64,000 nucleotides of DNA from Streptomyces sp. NBC_00224 (GTDB lineage Bacteria > Actinomycetota > Actinomycetes > Streptomycetales > Streptomycetaceae). Positions 9,741 through 19,633 of this stretch are shown here, piece after piece. The notes under the pieces were generated by a model, which worked only from the letters and a program-made list of their open reading frames with translations, was not told the DNA's origin and ran no database searches. A program made the position numbers and the translations under genes. The stretch spans positions 2,852,001-2,916,000 of the forward strand of contig NZ_CP108106.1 in assembly GCF_041435195.1 (NCBI RefSeq), read 5' to 3'. Within the stretch, counting starts at the first letter, position 1; each line of letters begins with the position of its first letter.

Positions 9741-10910
9741 GTGACGACCGCCCCCCGTATCCGCACCGCCGGTATCGCCCTCGCGCTCACCGCATCCGCG
9801 TTCGCTCTTGCCGCCTGTGGCGCGAAGAGTGACGCCAAGAACGTCGACTCGGGCGGGAAGGGCGGCGGGGTTTCCGCCGCGGCCGCCGGGTCCGCCGCCG
9901 AGGCCGGCGGGATGGATGCCCTCATCGCCGCCGCCAAGAAGGAAGGCACGCTCAACGCCATCGCCATCCCCCGCGACTGGGCCAACTACGGGGCCCTCAT
10001 CGACGGGTTCCAGAAGAAGTACGGGATCAAGGTCGCCGTCGAGAACCCGGACGGGACCAGTCAGGACGAGATCAACGCGGTCAAGACCCGCAAGGGCCAG
10101 GACCGCGCCCCGGACGTGCTCGACCTCGGTGCCTCGTTCGCGCAGGCCGCGGCCCAGCAGGGGCTGACCGCCCCGTACAAGGTGACCGCGTACGACAAGA
10201 TCGCCGAGGGGCAGAAGGACGCGCAGGCCCGCTGGTTCAACGACTACGGCGGCTACGTCTCCATCGGCTGTGACGCCAAGCGTGTGAAGCAGTGCCCGCA
10301 GACCTTCGCCGATCTGCTGAAGCCGCAGTACAAGGGGCAGGTCGCGCTCAACGGCAACCCGACCAAGTCGGGTTCGGCCTTCGCCGGTGTGTATGCCGCC
10401 GCCCTCGCCTCCGGCGGGTCCTTCGACGACATCCAGCCCGGTCTCGACTTCTTCGGCAAGCTCAAGAAGAACGGGAACTACAACCCCGTCGAGTCCACCC
10501 CGGCCACCGTCGAGAAGGGTGAGACCCCGATCAGCATCGACTGGGACTACCTCAACGCCGGGTATGGGGAAGAGTTCAAGAGCAAGGGGCTGGACTGGAA
10601 GGTCGCCGTGCCCAGTGACGGCATCTATGCCCAGTACTACTCCCAGGCCATCAACAAGGACGCGCCGCACCCCGCCGCCGCCCGACTGTGGCAGGAGTAC
10701 CTGTACTCCGCCGAGGGGCAGAACCTGTGGCTGAAGGGGCACGCCCGTCCCGCGCTGATGACCGCCATGGAGCAGGACGGCTCGCTCGACAAGGCCGCCG
10801 CGGCCGCGCTGCCCAAGGTCGCGGGCACCCCGAAGTTCCCGGCCGAGGCGCAGACCGCCAAGGCCAAGCAGGTCCTCGCCGCGGGCTGGGCCAAGGCGAT
10901 CTCGGGCTGA
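9741..10910 (+). CDS. ABC importer substrate-binding lipoprotein
   Basis: 389-residue family 1 extracellular solute-binding protein. The lipoprotein signal ends in LAAC with lipidated Cys26. The fold is that of the PotD/Fe3+/2-aminoethylphosphonate-type binding proteins (AKKEGTLNAIAIPRDWANYG; NPTKSGSAFAGVYAAALASGG; ISIDWDYLNAGYG). The GTG start has GGAG 5 bases upstream. It is the first gene of an importer operon with two permeases and an ATPase spaced by 8 bases or overlapping. The substrate is inferred only: a small phosphorylated or charged organic compound, given the downstream HAD phosphatase. Confidence 0.85.
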   Translation: MTTAPRIRTAGIALALTASAFALAACGAKSDAKNVDSGGKGGGVSAAAAGSAAEAGGMDALIAAAKKEGTLNAIAIPRDWANYGALIDGFQKKYGIKVAVENPDGTSQDEINAVKTRKGQDRAPDVLDLGASFAQAAAQQGLTAPYKVTAYDKIAEGQKDAQARWFNDYGGYVSIGCDAKRVKQCPQTFADLLKPQYKGQVALNGNPTKSGSAFAGVYAAALASGGSFDDIQPGLDFFGKLKKNGNYNPVESTPATVEKGETPISIDWDYLNAGYGEEFKSKGLDWKVAVPSDGIYAQYYSQAINKDAPHPAAARLWQEYLYSAEGQNLWLKGHARPALMTAMEQDGSLDKAAAAALPKVAGTPKFPAEAQTAKAKQVLAAGWAKAISG

Positions 10911-10918
10911 TCTGATCC

Positions 10919-11821
10919 ATGACCTCGTCACTCATCACCTCCTCCTCGTCGGGGGCCGGCGCCGCGACCGACGTGCGCCGTCCCCGGCGGCGGGGCCTCA
11001 AGGCCCCCGGGCCCTGGCTCGCCGCCCTGCCCCTGCTCGCCTTCGTGGCCCTCGCCTTCGGGCTCCCCGCCGTCGCCATGTTCAACGGCGCGCTCACCGT
11101 CAACGGCTCGTACGGGCTCGGCAACCTCGACCAGTCCCTGCACGGCGCCTACCGCACCGCGCTCCTCGGCAGCCTCAAGCTGGCCGCCGTCACCGCGGGC
11201 ATCGGCTCGGTGCTCGGACTGCTGCTCGCCCAGGCCGTCGTCACCTCGCGCGGCCGGGCGCTGCGCGAGGCCGTGCTCACCGCGTCCGGCGTCCTCGCCA
11301 ACTTCGGCGGTGTGCCGCTGGCGTTCGCCTTCGTCGCGACCCTCGGCAACGCCGGTGTGCTCACCACCCGCCTCGGCCTCGACCGGCACGGGTGGAGTCT
11401 CTACAGCTTCTGGGGACTCACCCTTACCTATCTGTACTTCCTGGTGCCGCTGATGGTCCTCACCGTCGCTCCCGCGCTCGACGGGCTGCGGCCGCAGTGG
11501 CGCGAGGCCGCCCTCAACTCCGGTGCCAGTGCCTGGCAGTACTGGCGGCACGTGGGCATCCCGGTGCTGCTGCCGACGCTGCTCGGCGGGTTCGTGCTGC
11601 TCTTCGGCAGCGCCTTCGCCGCGTACGCCACGGCCGCCGCGATGGTCGGCAGCTCGGTGCCGCTGGTGACGCTCCAGATCGCGGACGCGCTCTCCGGCAA
11701 CGTCCTGATCGGCCAGGAGAACGTGGCGCTCGCCCTCAGCCTCGACATGATCCTGGTCGCGGCGCTCGTCATGGCCGTCCATCTGCCGCTGCAGCGAAGG
11801 AGCGCCCGATGGCTCGCCTGA
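10919..11821 (+). CDS. ABC importer permease 1
   Basis: 300-residue binding-protein-dependent permease with six hydrophobic segments and the EAA cytoplasmic loop (WREAALNSGASAWQYWRHVGIPVLLP). It starts 8 bases after the binding-protein gene and its end overlaps the next permease by 13 bases. It pairs with the second permease to form the membrane channel of the importer. Confidence 0.9.
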   Translation: MTSSLITSSSSGAGAATDVRRPRRRGLKAPGPWLAALPLLAFVALAFGLPAVAMFNGALTVNGSYGLGNLDQSLHGAYRTALLGSLKLAAVTAGIGSVLGLLLAQAVVTSRGRALREAVLTASGVLANFGGVPLAFAFVATLGNAGVLTTRLGLDRHGWSLYSFWGLTLTYLYFLVPLMVLTVAPALDGLRPQWREAALNSGASAWQYWRHVGIPVLLPTLLGGFVLLFGSAFAAYATAAAMVGSSVPLVTLQIADALSGNVLIGQENVALALSLDMILVAALVMAVHLPLQRRSARWLA

Positions 11822-12674
11822 TCCCGGCCGGGGTGCGCCCGTGGCGCGGCGTCGTCCTCGGCGCCGCCGGGCTCTACTTCCTGGTTCCGCTGATCGCGGC
11901 TCTCGTTTTCACGGTGGATGTGCCGGGTCAGGGGTTCACCCTTGATTCGTACACGCAGATCTTCTCCGCCGACGGCTTCACCACCGCACTGCTGCTCTCC
12001 CTCGGCCTCGGGCTCACCACGGTCGCCCTGGCGCTGCTCCTGACGCTCCCGGCCGCGCTCGCGGTGCGGCTCTCCGGCTCGGGGCGGCTGCGCTCGGTGC
12101 TCGAAGTGGTCTGCACACTTCCGCTGGTGGTGCCGCCGGTCGCGCTGGTCGCCGGGATCGGGACCGTGCTGAAGTGGGGGCCCGACCACCTCGCCACCAC
12201 TCCGCTGTACGAGACGTTCGTCGCGGTGCAGGACCCCGACTTCCCCGTAGTGCTGGTGCTCGCGTACGTGGTGATGGCGCTGCCGTTCGTCTACCGCTCG
12301 CTGGAGGCGGGGCTGCGGGCCGTCGACGTCCGTACGCTCGTCGAGGCCGCCCGTGACCTGGGCGCCTCCTGGCCCCGGGCGATCGTCTCGGTCGTCCTGC
12401 CCAATCTGCGCACCGCGCTGCTCAACGCCTCGTTCCTGGCGCTCGCGCTGGTGCTCGGCGAGTTCACCGTGGCGCAGCTGCTCGGATTCCAGCCGTTCGC
12501 GGTGTGGATCGTGCAGGCGTCCGGCTCCAACGCCCAGCTGTCCGTGGCCGTCTCGCTGCTCAGCCTGGTGCTGACCTGGGTGCTGCTGCTGGCTCTGACC
12601 GCCGTCTTCCGTACGCGTGCCGCCCGTTCGGCGCGCGCCCCCCGCAGTGACAAGACCAAGAAGGAGGCGGGCGC

Positions 12675-12678
<4 letters not shown>
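11809..12678 (+). CDS. ABC importer permease 2
   Basis: 289-residue second permease, with six transmembrane segments and an EAA loop (LVEAARDLGASWPRAIVSVVLPNL). The ATG at 11809 lies inside the end of permease 1 and has an AAGGAG site 6 bases upstream, so translation is coupled. An upstream in-frame extension is only antiphase sequence of permease 1. The Lys-rich C-terminus (DKTKKEAGA) faces the cytoplasm. Confidence 0.9.
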
Positions 12679-13729
<1,051 letters not shown>

Positions 13730-13733
<4 letters not shown>

Positions 13734-14380
13734 GCGGGCTGCGGGCGGTGCTCTTCGACATGGACGGCACCCTGGTCGACACCGAGCGGGCCTGGGTCGA
13801 GGTCGTCGAGCAGATCGCGGCCCGGCACGGGTACGCGCTGGTGGGCACCGGGCGCACAGCGGTGTACGGGCGGTCCGTCGAGGACACCGCCACGATGCTG
13901 TACGAGCCGCTCGGCGTTCAACAGGACGTTCTGGCAGCCGAGTTGGGCGACGGGTTCGCCGCGCGGCTCGCCGACGGGGCCGAGCCCCGGCCGGGCGCGC
14001 TGCGGCTGCTTTCGGTGCTGCGCCGCAACCACGTGCCGACCGCGCTGGTGTCGGCGTCGCCGCGCGCCGTCGTCGACCGGGTCGCGGCCTCCCTGGCCGG
14101 GCACCGCTTCGACGCGGTGTACGGGGCGGAGGACACCGTACGGACCAAGCCCGCGCCCGATCCCTATCTGGCGGCGGCAGCGGCGCTCGGCGCCGAGCCT
14201 TCACGGTGCGTGGCCGTCGAGGACACGGTGACGGGAGTGACGTCGGCCGAGGCGGCGGGGTGCGCGGTGCTCGCGGTGCCGTCGATGGAACCCATCGCGC
14301 CCGCGGCGGGCCGGACCGTGCTGGCTAGTCTGGAGGAAGCCGATCTGGCGTTGCTGCGCTCGCTGATCAGCGTGCACTAG
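13730..14380 (+). CDS. HAD-superfamily phosphatase of the importer operon
   Basis: 216-residue HAD-IA (beta-phosphoglucomutase-like) hydrolase. Motif I is LFDMDGTLVDTE with nucleophile Asp10 and acid/base Asp12. Motif II is the Ser in TALVSASPR, and motifs III-IV are Lys in RTKPAPDPY and Asp in VAVEDTVTG. An alpha-helical cap lies between motif I and II. Phosphonatase (PhnX) has Ala where this protein has Asp12, so C-P bond cleavage is unlikely and phosphomonoester hydrolysis is the better guess. It is coupled to the ATPase gene by a GTGA overlap, implying that the imported compound or its product carries phosphate. Confidence 0.85.
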
Positions 14381-14420
14381 CGGGCAGTTGACGGGGACAG
14401 GAACGGGGACGGGGAACGAC

Positions 14421-15179
14421 ATGGCAGGCAAGGCGGCGCCGCTGTACCGGAAGGTGGCCGGCGATCTGCGGGCGGCCATCACCGCCGGGGAGTACGGGTC
14501 GGGGGCGCGGCTGCCCGCCGAGGACGAACTCGCCCGTACCTACGGCGTGTCCAGGGGCACGGTCCGCCAGGCGCTCGCCGCGCTGCGGGCCGACGGTCTG
14601 GTCACCTCGCGGCGCGGGGCGCGGCGGGTGGTGCTCGGCGGGGGCGGGACGCGGCTCCAGAGCTTCGAGGAGCTGCGGTCGTTCGCGCGCTGGGCGCGCT
14701 CGCAGGGCGAGGAGCCGGGCGGCCGGACGGTCGCGGTGGATCCGGGCGGGGCGACCGAGGAGGAGGCGTACCACCTGCGACTCCCGGTCGGGGAGCGGAT
14801 CTTCCGCGTCCTTCGGGTCCGTACGCTCTCCGGGACCCCGGTGATGGTGGAGCGCACGACCTACCCGGAGCGGGTGGGCGAGCTGGTGGCGGCGATGGAC
14901 CCGGGCCTCGCCTCCCACGCCGACGAGCTGGAGGCGCACGGGGTGCTGTTCAGCGACGCCCTGCACACGATCGACGTGGTCCCGGCGGACGCCGCCGACG
15001 CGGAGCTGCTCGGCTGCCGGGCCGGTGACGGCCTGCTGCGCGAGCGCCGCCGCTCCACCGACCCGGCCGGCCTGCCGCTGGAGTGGTCCCAGGACCGCTA
15101 TCTGCCGGGCACGGTGGCGTTCACCGTCCGGAACTCGTCGGGGTCGAGGGCGATGGGCAGGAGCCTCAACGGCTCGTGA
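14421..15179 (+). CDS. GntR-family regulator with UTRA domain
   Basis: 252-residue HutC/PhnF-type repressor. The N-terminal winged helix-turn-helix (LYRKVAGDLRAAITAG; GVSRGTVRQALAALRADG) is followed by a UTRA effector-binding domain (ERIFRVLRVRTLSGTPVMVERTTYP; LEWSQDRYLPG). I chose ATG 14421, which gives the conserved N-terminus and has GGGGA upstream; an in-frame start 33 bases earlier encodes a Thr-Gly repeat. It lies 40 bases after the HAD gene in the same direction. The probable target is the tandem operator at 9691-9719, with a phosphorylated ligand as inducer by analogy to PhnF-type proteins. Confidence 0.88.
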   Translation: MAGKAAPLYRKVAGDLRAAITAGEYGSGARLPAEDELARTYGVSRGTVRQALAALRADGLVTSRRGARRVVLGGGGTRLQSFEELRSFARWARSQGEEPGGRTVAVDPGGATEEEAYHLRLPVGERIFRVLRVRTLSGTPVMVERTTYPERVGELVAAMDPGLASHADELEAHGVLFSDALHTIDVVPADAADAELLGCRAGDGLLRERRRSTDPAGLPLEWSQDRYLPGTVAFTVRNSSGSRAMGRSLNGS

Positions 15180-15190
15180 GGCTCCTGCCC
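15155..15190. terminator. hairpin overlapping the gntR stop codon
   Basis: 14-base perfect arms (15155-15168 and 15177-15190) with an 8-base loop. The gntR TGA stop is part of the descending arm. It sits between convergent gntR and the RNase gene, so it can serve both. Confidence 0.75.
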
Positions 15191-15222
15191 GCCCGGGTCC
15201 GCCCGGGTCCGCCCACTGTCGC

Positions 15223-15630
15223 TCAGCAGCCGTGGTCGACCAGGTCGAACGTCGCGTAGTGGTCCGAGGTGTAGTAGTCCTGGTCGGTCTGCTGTCCGGT
15301 GACGATGCGGCGGGCGCCGCGCGTCGGGGAGCCGGGCGTCTTCACGGTGTACTCGTGGTAGTAGCCGCTCGACTCCGACGGCAGCACGTGCTCGCGGTTG
15401 GAGAAGACGACGCCGTCCTGGGAGTACGGGAACGGGCCGCCCTTGTCGATGAGCCGCAGCGTGTCGTACGCCTGCGAGGGCAGGTCGGAGTAGCAGATGC
15501 TGCCGACGCTCTGTACGGACACCGTCGACGAGGCGGCCGCGGTGGCCGGAAGTGCGGCCGGGCCGAGGAGGAGGGTGGCGGCGAGAGTGGCTATTCCGCC
15601 GAGCGTGGTGATGCGTGGGGGGATTCTCAT
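15223..15630 (-). CDS. secreted guanyl-specific ribonuclease (RNase Sa type)
   Basis: 135-residue precursor of a microbial guanyl RNase that cleaves single-stranded RNA 3' of G. The signal peptide runs to about residue 32. Spacing of the catalytic residues matches RNase Sa exactly: Glu93, Arg104, Arg108 and His124 (RNase Sa Glu54, Arg65, Arg69, His85). The single disulphide pair Cys46-Cys135 also matches (Cys7-Cys96). The stretch GPFPYSQDGVVFSNRE is strongly conserved. No barstar-like inhibitor gene is adjacent. No good ribosome-binding site precedes the ATG. Confidence 0.95.
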   Translation of the reverse strand: MRIPPRITTLGGIATLAATLLLGPAALPATAAASSTVSVQSVGSICYSDLPSQAYDTLRLIDKGGPFPYSQDGVVFSNREHVLPSESSGYYHEYTVKTPGSPTRGARRIVTGQQTDQDYYTSDHYATFDLVDHGC

Positions 15631-15771
15631 GCGGTCATGATGACGCGCGTAGAGCAGCGGCCGTCAACATCAACTCCGTTGAATTTCCCACGAGTTAACC
15701 TGCGGCACCCGCCCGTAACGGAAGCGTCTGCCGCTCTTTGCTCTCATAGGAAGAATTTGGCCATTCTTTCG

Positions 15772-15799
15772 TTTACGCGAACTAAAGACTTGCTACTCT
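15772..15799 (+). promoter_or_regulatory. promoter giving a possibly leaderless marR transcript
   Basis: TTTACG (15772-15777), 16-base spacer, TACTCT (15794-15799). Transcription would start at about 15806-15808, at the ATG of the MarR gene, which has no Shine-Dalgarno sequence. Confidence 0.5.
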
Positions 15800-15807
15800 C
15801 TCCCGCC

Positions 15808-16278
15808 ATGGACCACAGCCTCGCTGCCGACCGTGCCAAGGCGGTCGAAGATCTTCTCTCCGTGACGCGCGCACACAGCGGTGTCACGGTGATGTTCCAC
15901 ACCGCGGTCGCCGAAAGGCAAGGCCTGGGCGCCTCCGAAACCAAGACGCTCGACCTGCTGGAACGGTTCGGTCCGCTCACCGCGAAGGAACTCTCCCAGC
16001 ACACCGGCCTCGCCCCCGCCTCCGTCACCGGCCTCGTCGACCGCCTGGAGGCCAAGGGGTTCGTACGACGTGCCAAGCACCCCACGGACAAGCGGCGCGT
16101 CCTCATCGAGATCCGCTGGGAGAACATCGATGGCCTGAAGCGGTTCTTCGTGGACTGGTCCCATCAAGTGGCCGAATTCTGCGAGGAGTTCACCACGGAG
16201 GAGCTGGGGACCGTGATCCGCTTCCTCGCCGGCAACAGCACGCTCCAGCGCGAGGCGGCGGCGCGGCTGGGGCGGTAG
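15808..16278 (+). CDS. MarR-family transcriptional regulator
   Basis: 156-residue winged-helix regulator. Residues 40-110 form the MarR DNA-binding domain (LGASETKTLDLLERFGPLTAKELSQHTG; APASVTGLVDRLEAKGFVRR; wing HPTDKRRVLIEI). Helices at both ends would form the dimer interface. The ATG at 15808 has no ribosome-binding site and sits about 8 bases after a good -10 element. The gene stands alone, convergent with the steroid-locus SDR genes and divergent from the RNase gene, so its target may be itself or the RNase. Confidence 0.88.
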   Translation: MDHSLAADRAKAVEDLLSVTRAHSGVTVMFHTAVAERQGLGASETKTLDLLERFGPLTAKELSQHTGLAPASVTGLVDRLEAKGFVRRAKHPTDKRRVLIEIRWENIDGLKRFFVDWSHQVAEFCEEFTTEELGTVIRFLAGNSTLQREAAARLGR

Positions 16279-16304
16279 CGCGGGACGCGCCGCCGCCCCG
16301 CCCC

Positions 16305-17186
16305 TCACCCCGCCCCGTACACCGCCCCCGGCACCTCCGCCTCCCCCAGCAGCCGTCGGGCCGCCTCGCCCGCCTCCGCCGGGGTCCAGCGGGCCCCCTT
16401 GTCCGCCGTCGGACCTGCGCGCCAGCCCTCCATGACCGTGATGCGGCCCCCCTCCGCCTCGAAGACCCGGCCCGTCACGCCCTCGCTCGCCGCCGAGCCG
16501 AGCCACACCACCAGCGGCGACACGTCCTCCGGCGCGGCCGCGAGGCCGGTGAAGACCCGCTCGGTCATCCGGGTGCGCGCCGCCGGGGCGATCGCGTTGA
16601 CCTGGACGCCGTACCGCGCGAGCTCCGCCGAGGCCACCAGGGTGAGGCCGACGATCCCGGCCTTGGCCGCCGCGTAGTTCCCCTGGCCCACACTGCCGAG
16701 CAGACCCGCGCCCGAGGTCGTGTGGACGACCCGGGCGACCGGACGGCGGCCCGCCTTGGACTCGGCGCGCCAGTGCGCCGCCGCCTCCCGCAGCGGCAGG
16801 AAGTGACCCTTGAGGTGGACCCGGAGGACCGCGTCCCAGTCGTCCTCGTCGAGGTTGACCAGCATCCGGTCGCGCAGGAAGCCCGCGTTGCTCACCAGCG
16901 TGTCCAGGCGGCCGAAGTGGTCGAGGGCCGCTTCGACGAGGGAGGCCGCTCCCTTCGCCGTCGCGATGTCCCCGCCGTGCGCGACCGCCTCGCCGCCCGC
17001 CGTACGGATCTCGGCGGCGACCCGCTCGGCCGGGCTGCCGGGGGCCGGGGCGCCGTCGAGGCCGACGCCGAGGTCGTTGACGACGACCTTCGCCCCCTCG
17101 GCCGCGAACGCCAGGGCGTGCGCACGGCCGAGCCCCCGCCCCGCCCCGGTCACCACGACGACCCGTCCCGCACTGCTGTCCGTCAT
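16305..17186 (-). CDS. SDR-family hydroxyacyl-CoA dehydrogenase of the steroid locus
   Basis: 293-residue short-chain dehydrogenase with the Rossmann motif VVVTGAGRGLGRAHA, NAG motif (VSNAGFLRD) and catalytic Ser/Tyr/Lys (HTTSGAG; GNYAAAKAG). The length and the NDLGVGLDG insertion fit the family of multifunctional-enzyme-2-like 3-hydroxyacyl-CoA dehydrogenases. It is second in a minus-strand pair, 1 base after the other SDR, and corresponds in position to Rv3548c of M. tuberculosis (recalled synteny). It probably oxidises a hydroxyacyl-CoA intermediate of steroid C/D-ring breakdown, substrate unproven. Confidence 0.85.
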   Translation of the reverse strand: MTDSSAGRVVVVTGAGRGLGRAHALAFAAEGAKVVVNDLGVGLDGAPAPGSPAERVAAEIRTAGGEAVAHGGDIATAKGAASLVEAALDHFGRLDTLVSNAGFLRDRMLVNLDEDDWDAVLRVHLKGHFLPLREAAAHWRAESKAGRRPVARVVHTTSGAGLLGSVGQGNYAAAKAGIVGLTLVASAELARYGVQVNAIAPAARTRMTERVFTGLAAAPEDVSPLVVWLGSAASEGVTGRVFEAEGGRITVMEGWRAGPTADKGARWTPAEAGEAARRLLGEAEVPGAVYGAG

Positions 17187-17187
17187 C

Positions 17188-17967
17188 TCAACTCCCTTGC
17201 CGCTCGGGCGATTTGTTGACCGTGGCCGCGTCCAGGAACGCCGGGCGCTCGCCGCCGCCGTGGACCAGGAGGGACGCGCCGGTGATGTACGCGGCCCGGC
17301 CGGAGGCGAGGAAGACGGCCGCCTCCCCCACCTCGTCCGGCTCGGCGAGGCGACCGAGGGGCACGGTCCGGGCGACGGCCGCGACGCCTTCCTCGTCCCC
17401 GTAGTGCAGCTGCGCGAGCTCGGTGCGGACCATGCCCAGGACGAGCGTGTTGACCCGCACCCCGGGCGCCCACTCCACCGCCATCGAGCGGGCCAGGTTC
17501 TCCAGGCCCGCCTTGGCGGCGCCGTACGCGGCGGTGCCGGGCGAGGCGCGCGTACCGCTGACGCTGCCGATCATCACCACCGAGCCGCCGGACGCCCGCA
17601 GATGCGGGTACGCGGCGAGCGAGGCGGTGAGCGGCGCGGTGAGGTTGAGCTCCACCACGCGCGCGTGACGCTCGGCGGACGACTCCCCGAGGAGGCGGTA
17701 GGGCGTGCCGCCCGCGTTGTTGACCAGCACGTCGAGGTGCCCGTACGCCGCCGCGACCGCGTCGAAGAACTCCCGTACGGCGGAGGGTTCGCGCAGGTCG
17801 AGCGGGCGGAACTCGGCCTCCCTGCCCCCCGCTTCGACCGGCCGCTCCGGTGGCCTGCGGGCGCAGACCACCACCTCGGCGCCCGCCGCGAGGAACGCCC
17901 GCGCGATGCCCGCGCCGACGCCCCGGGTGCCGCCCGTGACGACCGCCGCCTTCCCGGCCAGCTCCAT
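17188..17967 (-). CDS. SDR-family oxidoreductase of the steroid locus
   Basis: 259-residue classical SDR: nucleotide-binding TGGTRGVGAGIA, NNAG motif (LVNNAGGTPY), catalytic Ser (IGSVSG) and Tyr-x-x-x-Lys (AAYGAAKAG). It is the first gene of a two-gene minus-strand unit transcribed away from echA20, with which it shares a 56-base promoter region holding a KstR2-like palindrome. Gene position equals Rv3549c of M. tuberculosis. A role in NAD(P)-dependent oxidation of an HIP-CoA-derived intermediate is inferred from context. Confidence 0.85.
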   Translation of the reverse strand: MELAGKAAVVTGGTRGVGAGIARAFLAAGAEVVVCARRPPERPVEAGGREAEFRPLDLREPSAVREFFDAVAAAYGHLDVLVNNAGGTPYRLLGESSAERHARVVELNLTAPLTASLAAYPHLRASGGSVVMIGSVSGTRASPGTAAYGAAKAGLENLARSMAVEWAPGVRVNTLVLGMVRTELAQLHYGDEEGVAAVARTVPLGRLAEPDEVGEAAVFLASGRAAYITGASLLVHGGGERPAFLDAATVNKSPERQGS

Positions 17968-17988
17968 CCGCTGCTACCTTCCCTACCT

Positions 17989-18002
17989 AACAAATGTTTG
18001 GT
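17989..18002. promoter_or_regulatory. KstR2-like operator in the SDR/echA20 divergent promoter
   Basis: On the minus strand the site reads ACCAAACATTTGTT, with perfect CAAA/TTTG arms. It differs at one base from the site at 26428-26441 and resembles the mycobacterial KstR2 motif AnCAAGnnCTTGnT. It lies between divergent catabolic genes, where a repressor could control both. Confidence 0.75.
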
Positions 18003-18023
18003 GGAAAGGTAGCTGATCCGCTC

Positions 18024-18788
18024 ATGGGTGTCTCCACCACCGGCCCCGAGAAGGGGATTTCCCTCGTCACCGTCGACTTCCCGCCCGTCAACGCGCTTCC
18101 CGTGCACGGCTGGTACGAGCTGGCCGACGCCGTGCGCACGGCCGGGCGCGACCCCCGGATCCGCTGTGTCGTCCTGGCCGCCGAGGGGCGCGGCTTCAAC
18201 GCCGGGGTCGACATCAAGGAGATGCAGCGCGACCCCGGCCACAGCGCGCTCATCGGCGCCAACCGGGGCTGTTACGAGGCCTTCGCGGCGGTGTACGAGT
18301 GCGAGGTGCCGGTGGTCGCGGCGGTGCAGGGGCACTGCCTGGGCGGCGGGATCGGCCTGGTCGGCAACGCCGATGTGGTGGTCGCGAGCGAGGACGCCAC
18401 CTTCGGGCTGCCCGAGCTGGACCGGGGCGCGCTCGGCGCCGCCACCCATCTGGCCCGGCTCGTCCCCCAGCACCTGATGCGCGCGCTCTACTACACCTCG
18501 CGGACGGCCACGGCCCGGGAACTGCTGGCCCACGGATCGGTGTGGAAGGTCGTCCGGCGGTCCGAACTCCTCGACTCCGCCCTGGAGTTGGCGCGTGAGA
18601 TCGCCCGCAAGGACGGCTCGCTGATCCGGCTGGCCAAGGCCGCCATCAACGGCATCGACCCCGTCGACGTCCGCCGCAGCTACCGCTTCGAGCAGGGCTT
18701 CACGTTCGAGGCCAACCTCAGCGGCGTGGCCGACCGGGTCCGCGACACCTTCGGCGAGCAACCGGGGAAGGGGAGGGAGCGGGCATGA
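18024..18788 (+). CDS. echA20: enoyl-CoA hydratase/isomerase family ring-D hydrolase (EchA20-like)
   Basis: 254-residue crotonase-fold protein. It shows the oxyanion-hole segments (GFNAGVDIKEMQ; QGHCLGGGIGLVGNADVVVA) and the C-terminal helical region. By position between the SDR pair and ipdAB it matches EchA20 (Rv3550), a crotonase that hydrolytically opens steroid ring D of HIEC-CoA. The ATG at 18024 gives the conserved start; an upstream in-frame ATG lies inside the operator palindrome. Its stop overlaps the ipdA start (ATGA), so the four genes echA20-ipdA-ipdB-ipdC are translationally coupled. Confidence 0.85.
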   Translation: MGVSTTGPEKGISLVTVDFPPVNALPVHGWYELADAVRTAGRDPRIRCVVLAAEGRGFNAGVDIKEMQRDPGHSALIGANRGCYEAFAAVYECEVPVVAAVQGHCLGGGIGLVGNADVVVASEDATFGLPELDRGALGAATHLARLVPQHLMRALYYTSRTATARELLAHGSVWKVVRRSELLDSALELAREIARKDGSLIRLAKAAINGIDPVDVRRSYRFEQGFTFEANLSGVADRVRDTFGEQPGKGRERA

Positions 18789-19633
18789 CGGACAAGACCA
18801 TGACGCCCGAGGAGGTCGTCGCGCGGCTGCACAGCGGCATGACCCTCGGCATCGGCGGCTGGGGCTCGCGCCGCAAGCCGATGGCGCTGGTCAGGGCGCT
18901 GCTCAGAGCGCCGGTGACGGATCTGACGGTGATCTCGTACGGCGGCCCGGACGTCGGCCTGCTCGCGGCCGCCGGAAGGATCCGCAGACTGGTCGCCCCC
19001 TTCGCCACCCTCGACTCCATCCCGCTGGAGCCGCACTTCCGCGCGGCGCGCGAGGCGGGGGCGTTCACGCTGACGGAGATCGACGAGGCGATGTTCATGT
19101 GGGGGCTGCACGCGGCCGCCAACCGGCTGCCCTTCCTGCCGGTACGGGCCGGACTCGGCTCGGACGTCATGCGGGTCAACCCCGGTCTGCGGACGGTGAC
19201 TTCGCCGTACGAGGACGGGGAGACGTTCGTGGCCGTGCCCGCGCTCCACATGGACGCGGCCCTGGTCCACCTCAACCGCGCCGACCGGCTCGGCAACGCC
19301 CAGTACCTGGGCCCCGACCCCTACTTCGACGACCTGTTCTGCGAGGCCGCCGACAGCGCGTACGTCTCCTGCGAACGTCTCGTCGAACCGGGCGGCTTCG
19401 CGGACGCCGTCCCGCAGACCCTCCTCGTCGGACGCCACTCGGTCACGGGCGTCGTCGAGGCGCCGAACGGGGCGCACTTCACGTCGTGCGTACCGGACTA
19501 CGGGCGGGACGAGCCGTTCCAGAAGCTGTACGCGACGACGCCGTGGGACGAGTTCGCCACGCGGTTCCTGGCGGGGCCGGACGAGAAGAGCTACCAGTCG
19601 GCCGTCCAGGCCTGGCACGAGGAGGTCCGATGA
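18785..19633 (+). CDS. ipdA: COCHEA-CoA hydrolase alpha subunit (IpdA)
   Basis: 282-residue class I CoA-transferase-like alpha subunit. IpdAB opens the last steroid ring (ring C) by hydrolysing COCHEA-CoA, using a CoA-transferase fold. Sequence support: the N-terminal GMTLGIGGWGSRRKPMALVRALL segment typical of the family, the GLGSDVMRVNPGLRTVTSPYEDGE region and ALVHLNRADRLGNAQYLGPD. Overlaps at both ends (ATGA with echA20 and ATGA with ipdB) indicate stoichiometric synthesis with the beta subunit. A generic 3-oxoacid CoA-transferase is the alternative, but gene context argues for IpdA. Confidence 0.88.
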   Translation: MTDKTMTPEEVVARLHSGMTLGIGGWGSRRKPMALVRALLRAPVTDLTVISYGGPDVGLLAAAGRIRRLVAPFATLDSIPLEPHFRAAREAGAFTLTEIDEAMFMWGLHAAANRLPFLPVRAGLGSDVMRVNPGLRTVTSPYEDGETFVAVPALHMDAALVHLNRADRLGNAQYLGPDPYFDDLFCEAADSAYVSCERLVEPGGFADAVPQTLLVGRHSVTGVVEAPNGAHFTSCVPDYGRDEPFQKLYATTPWDEFATRFLAGPDEKSYQSAVQAWHEEVR

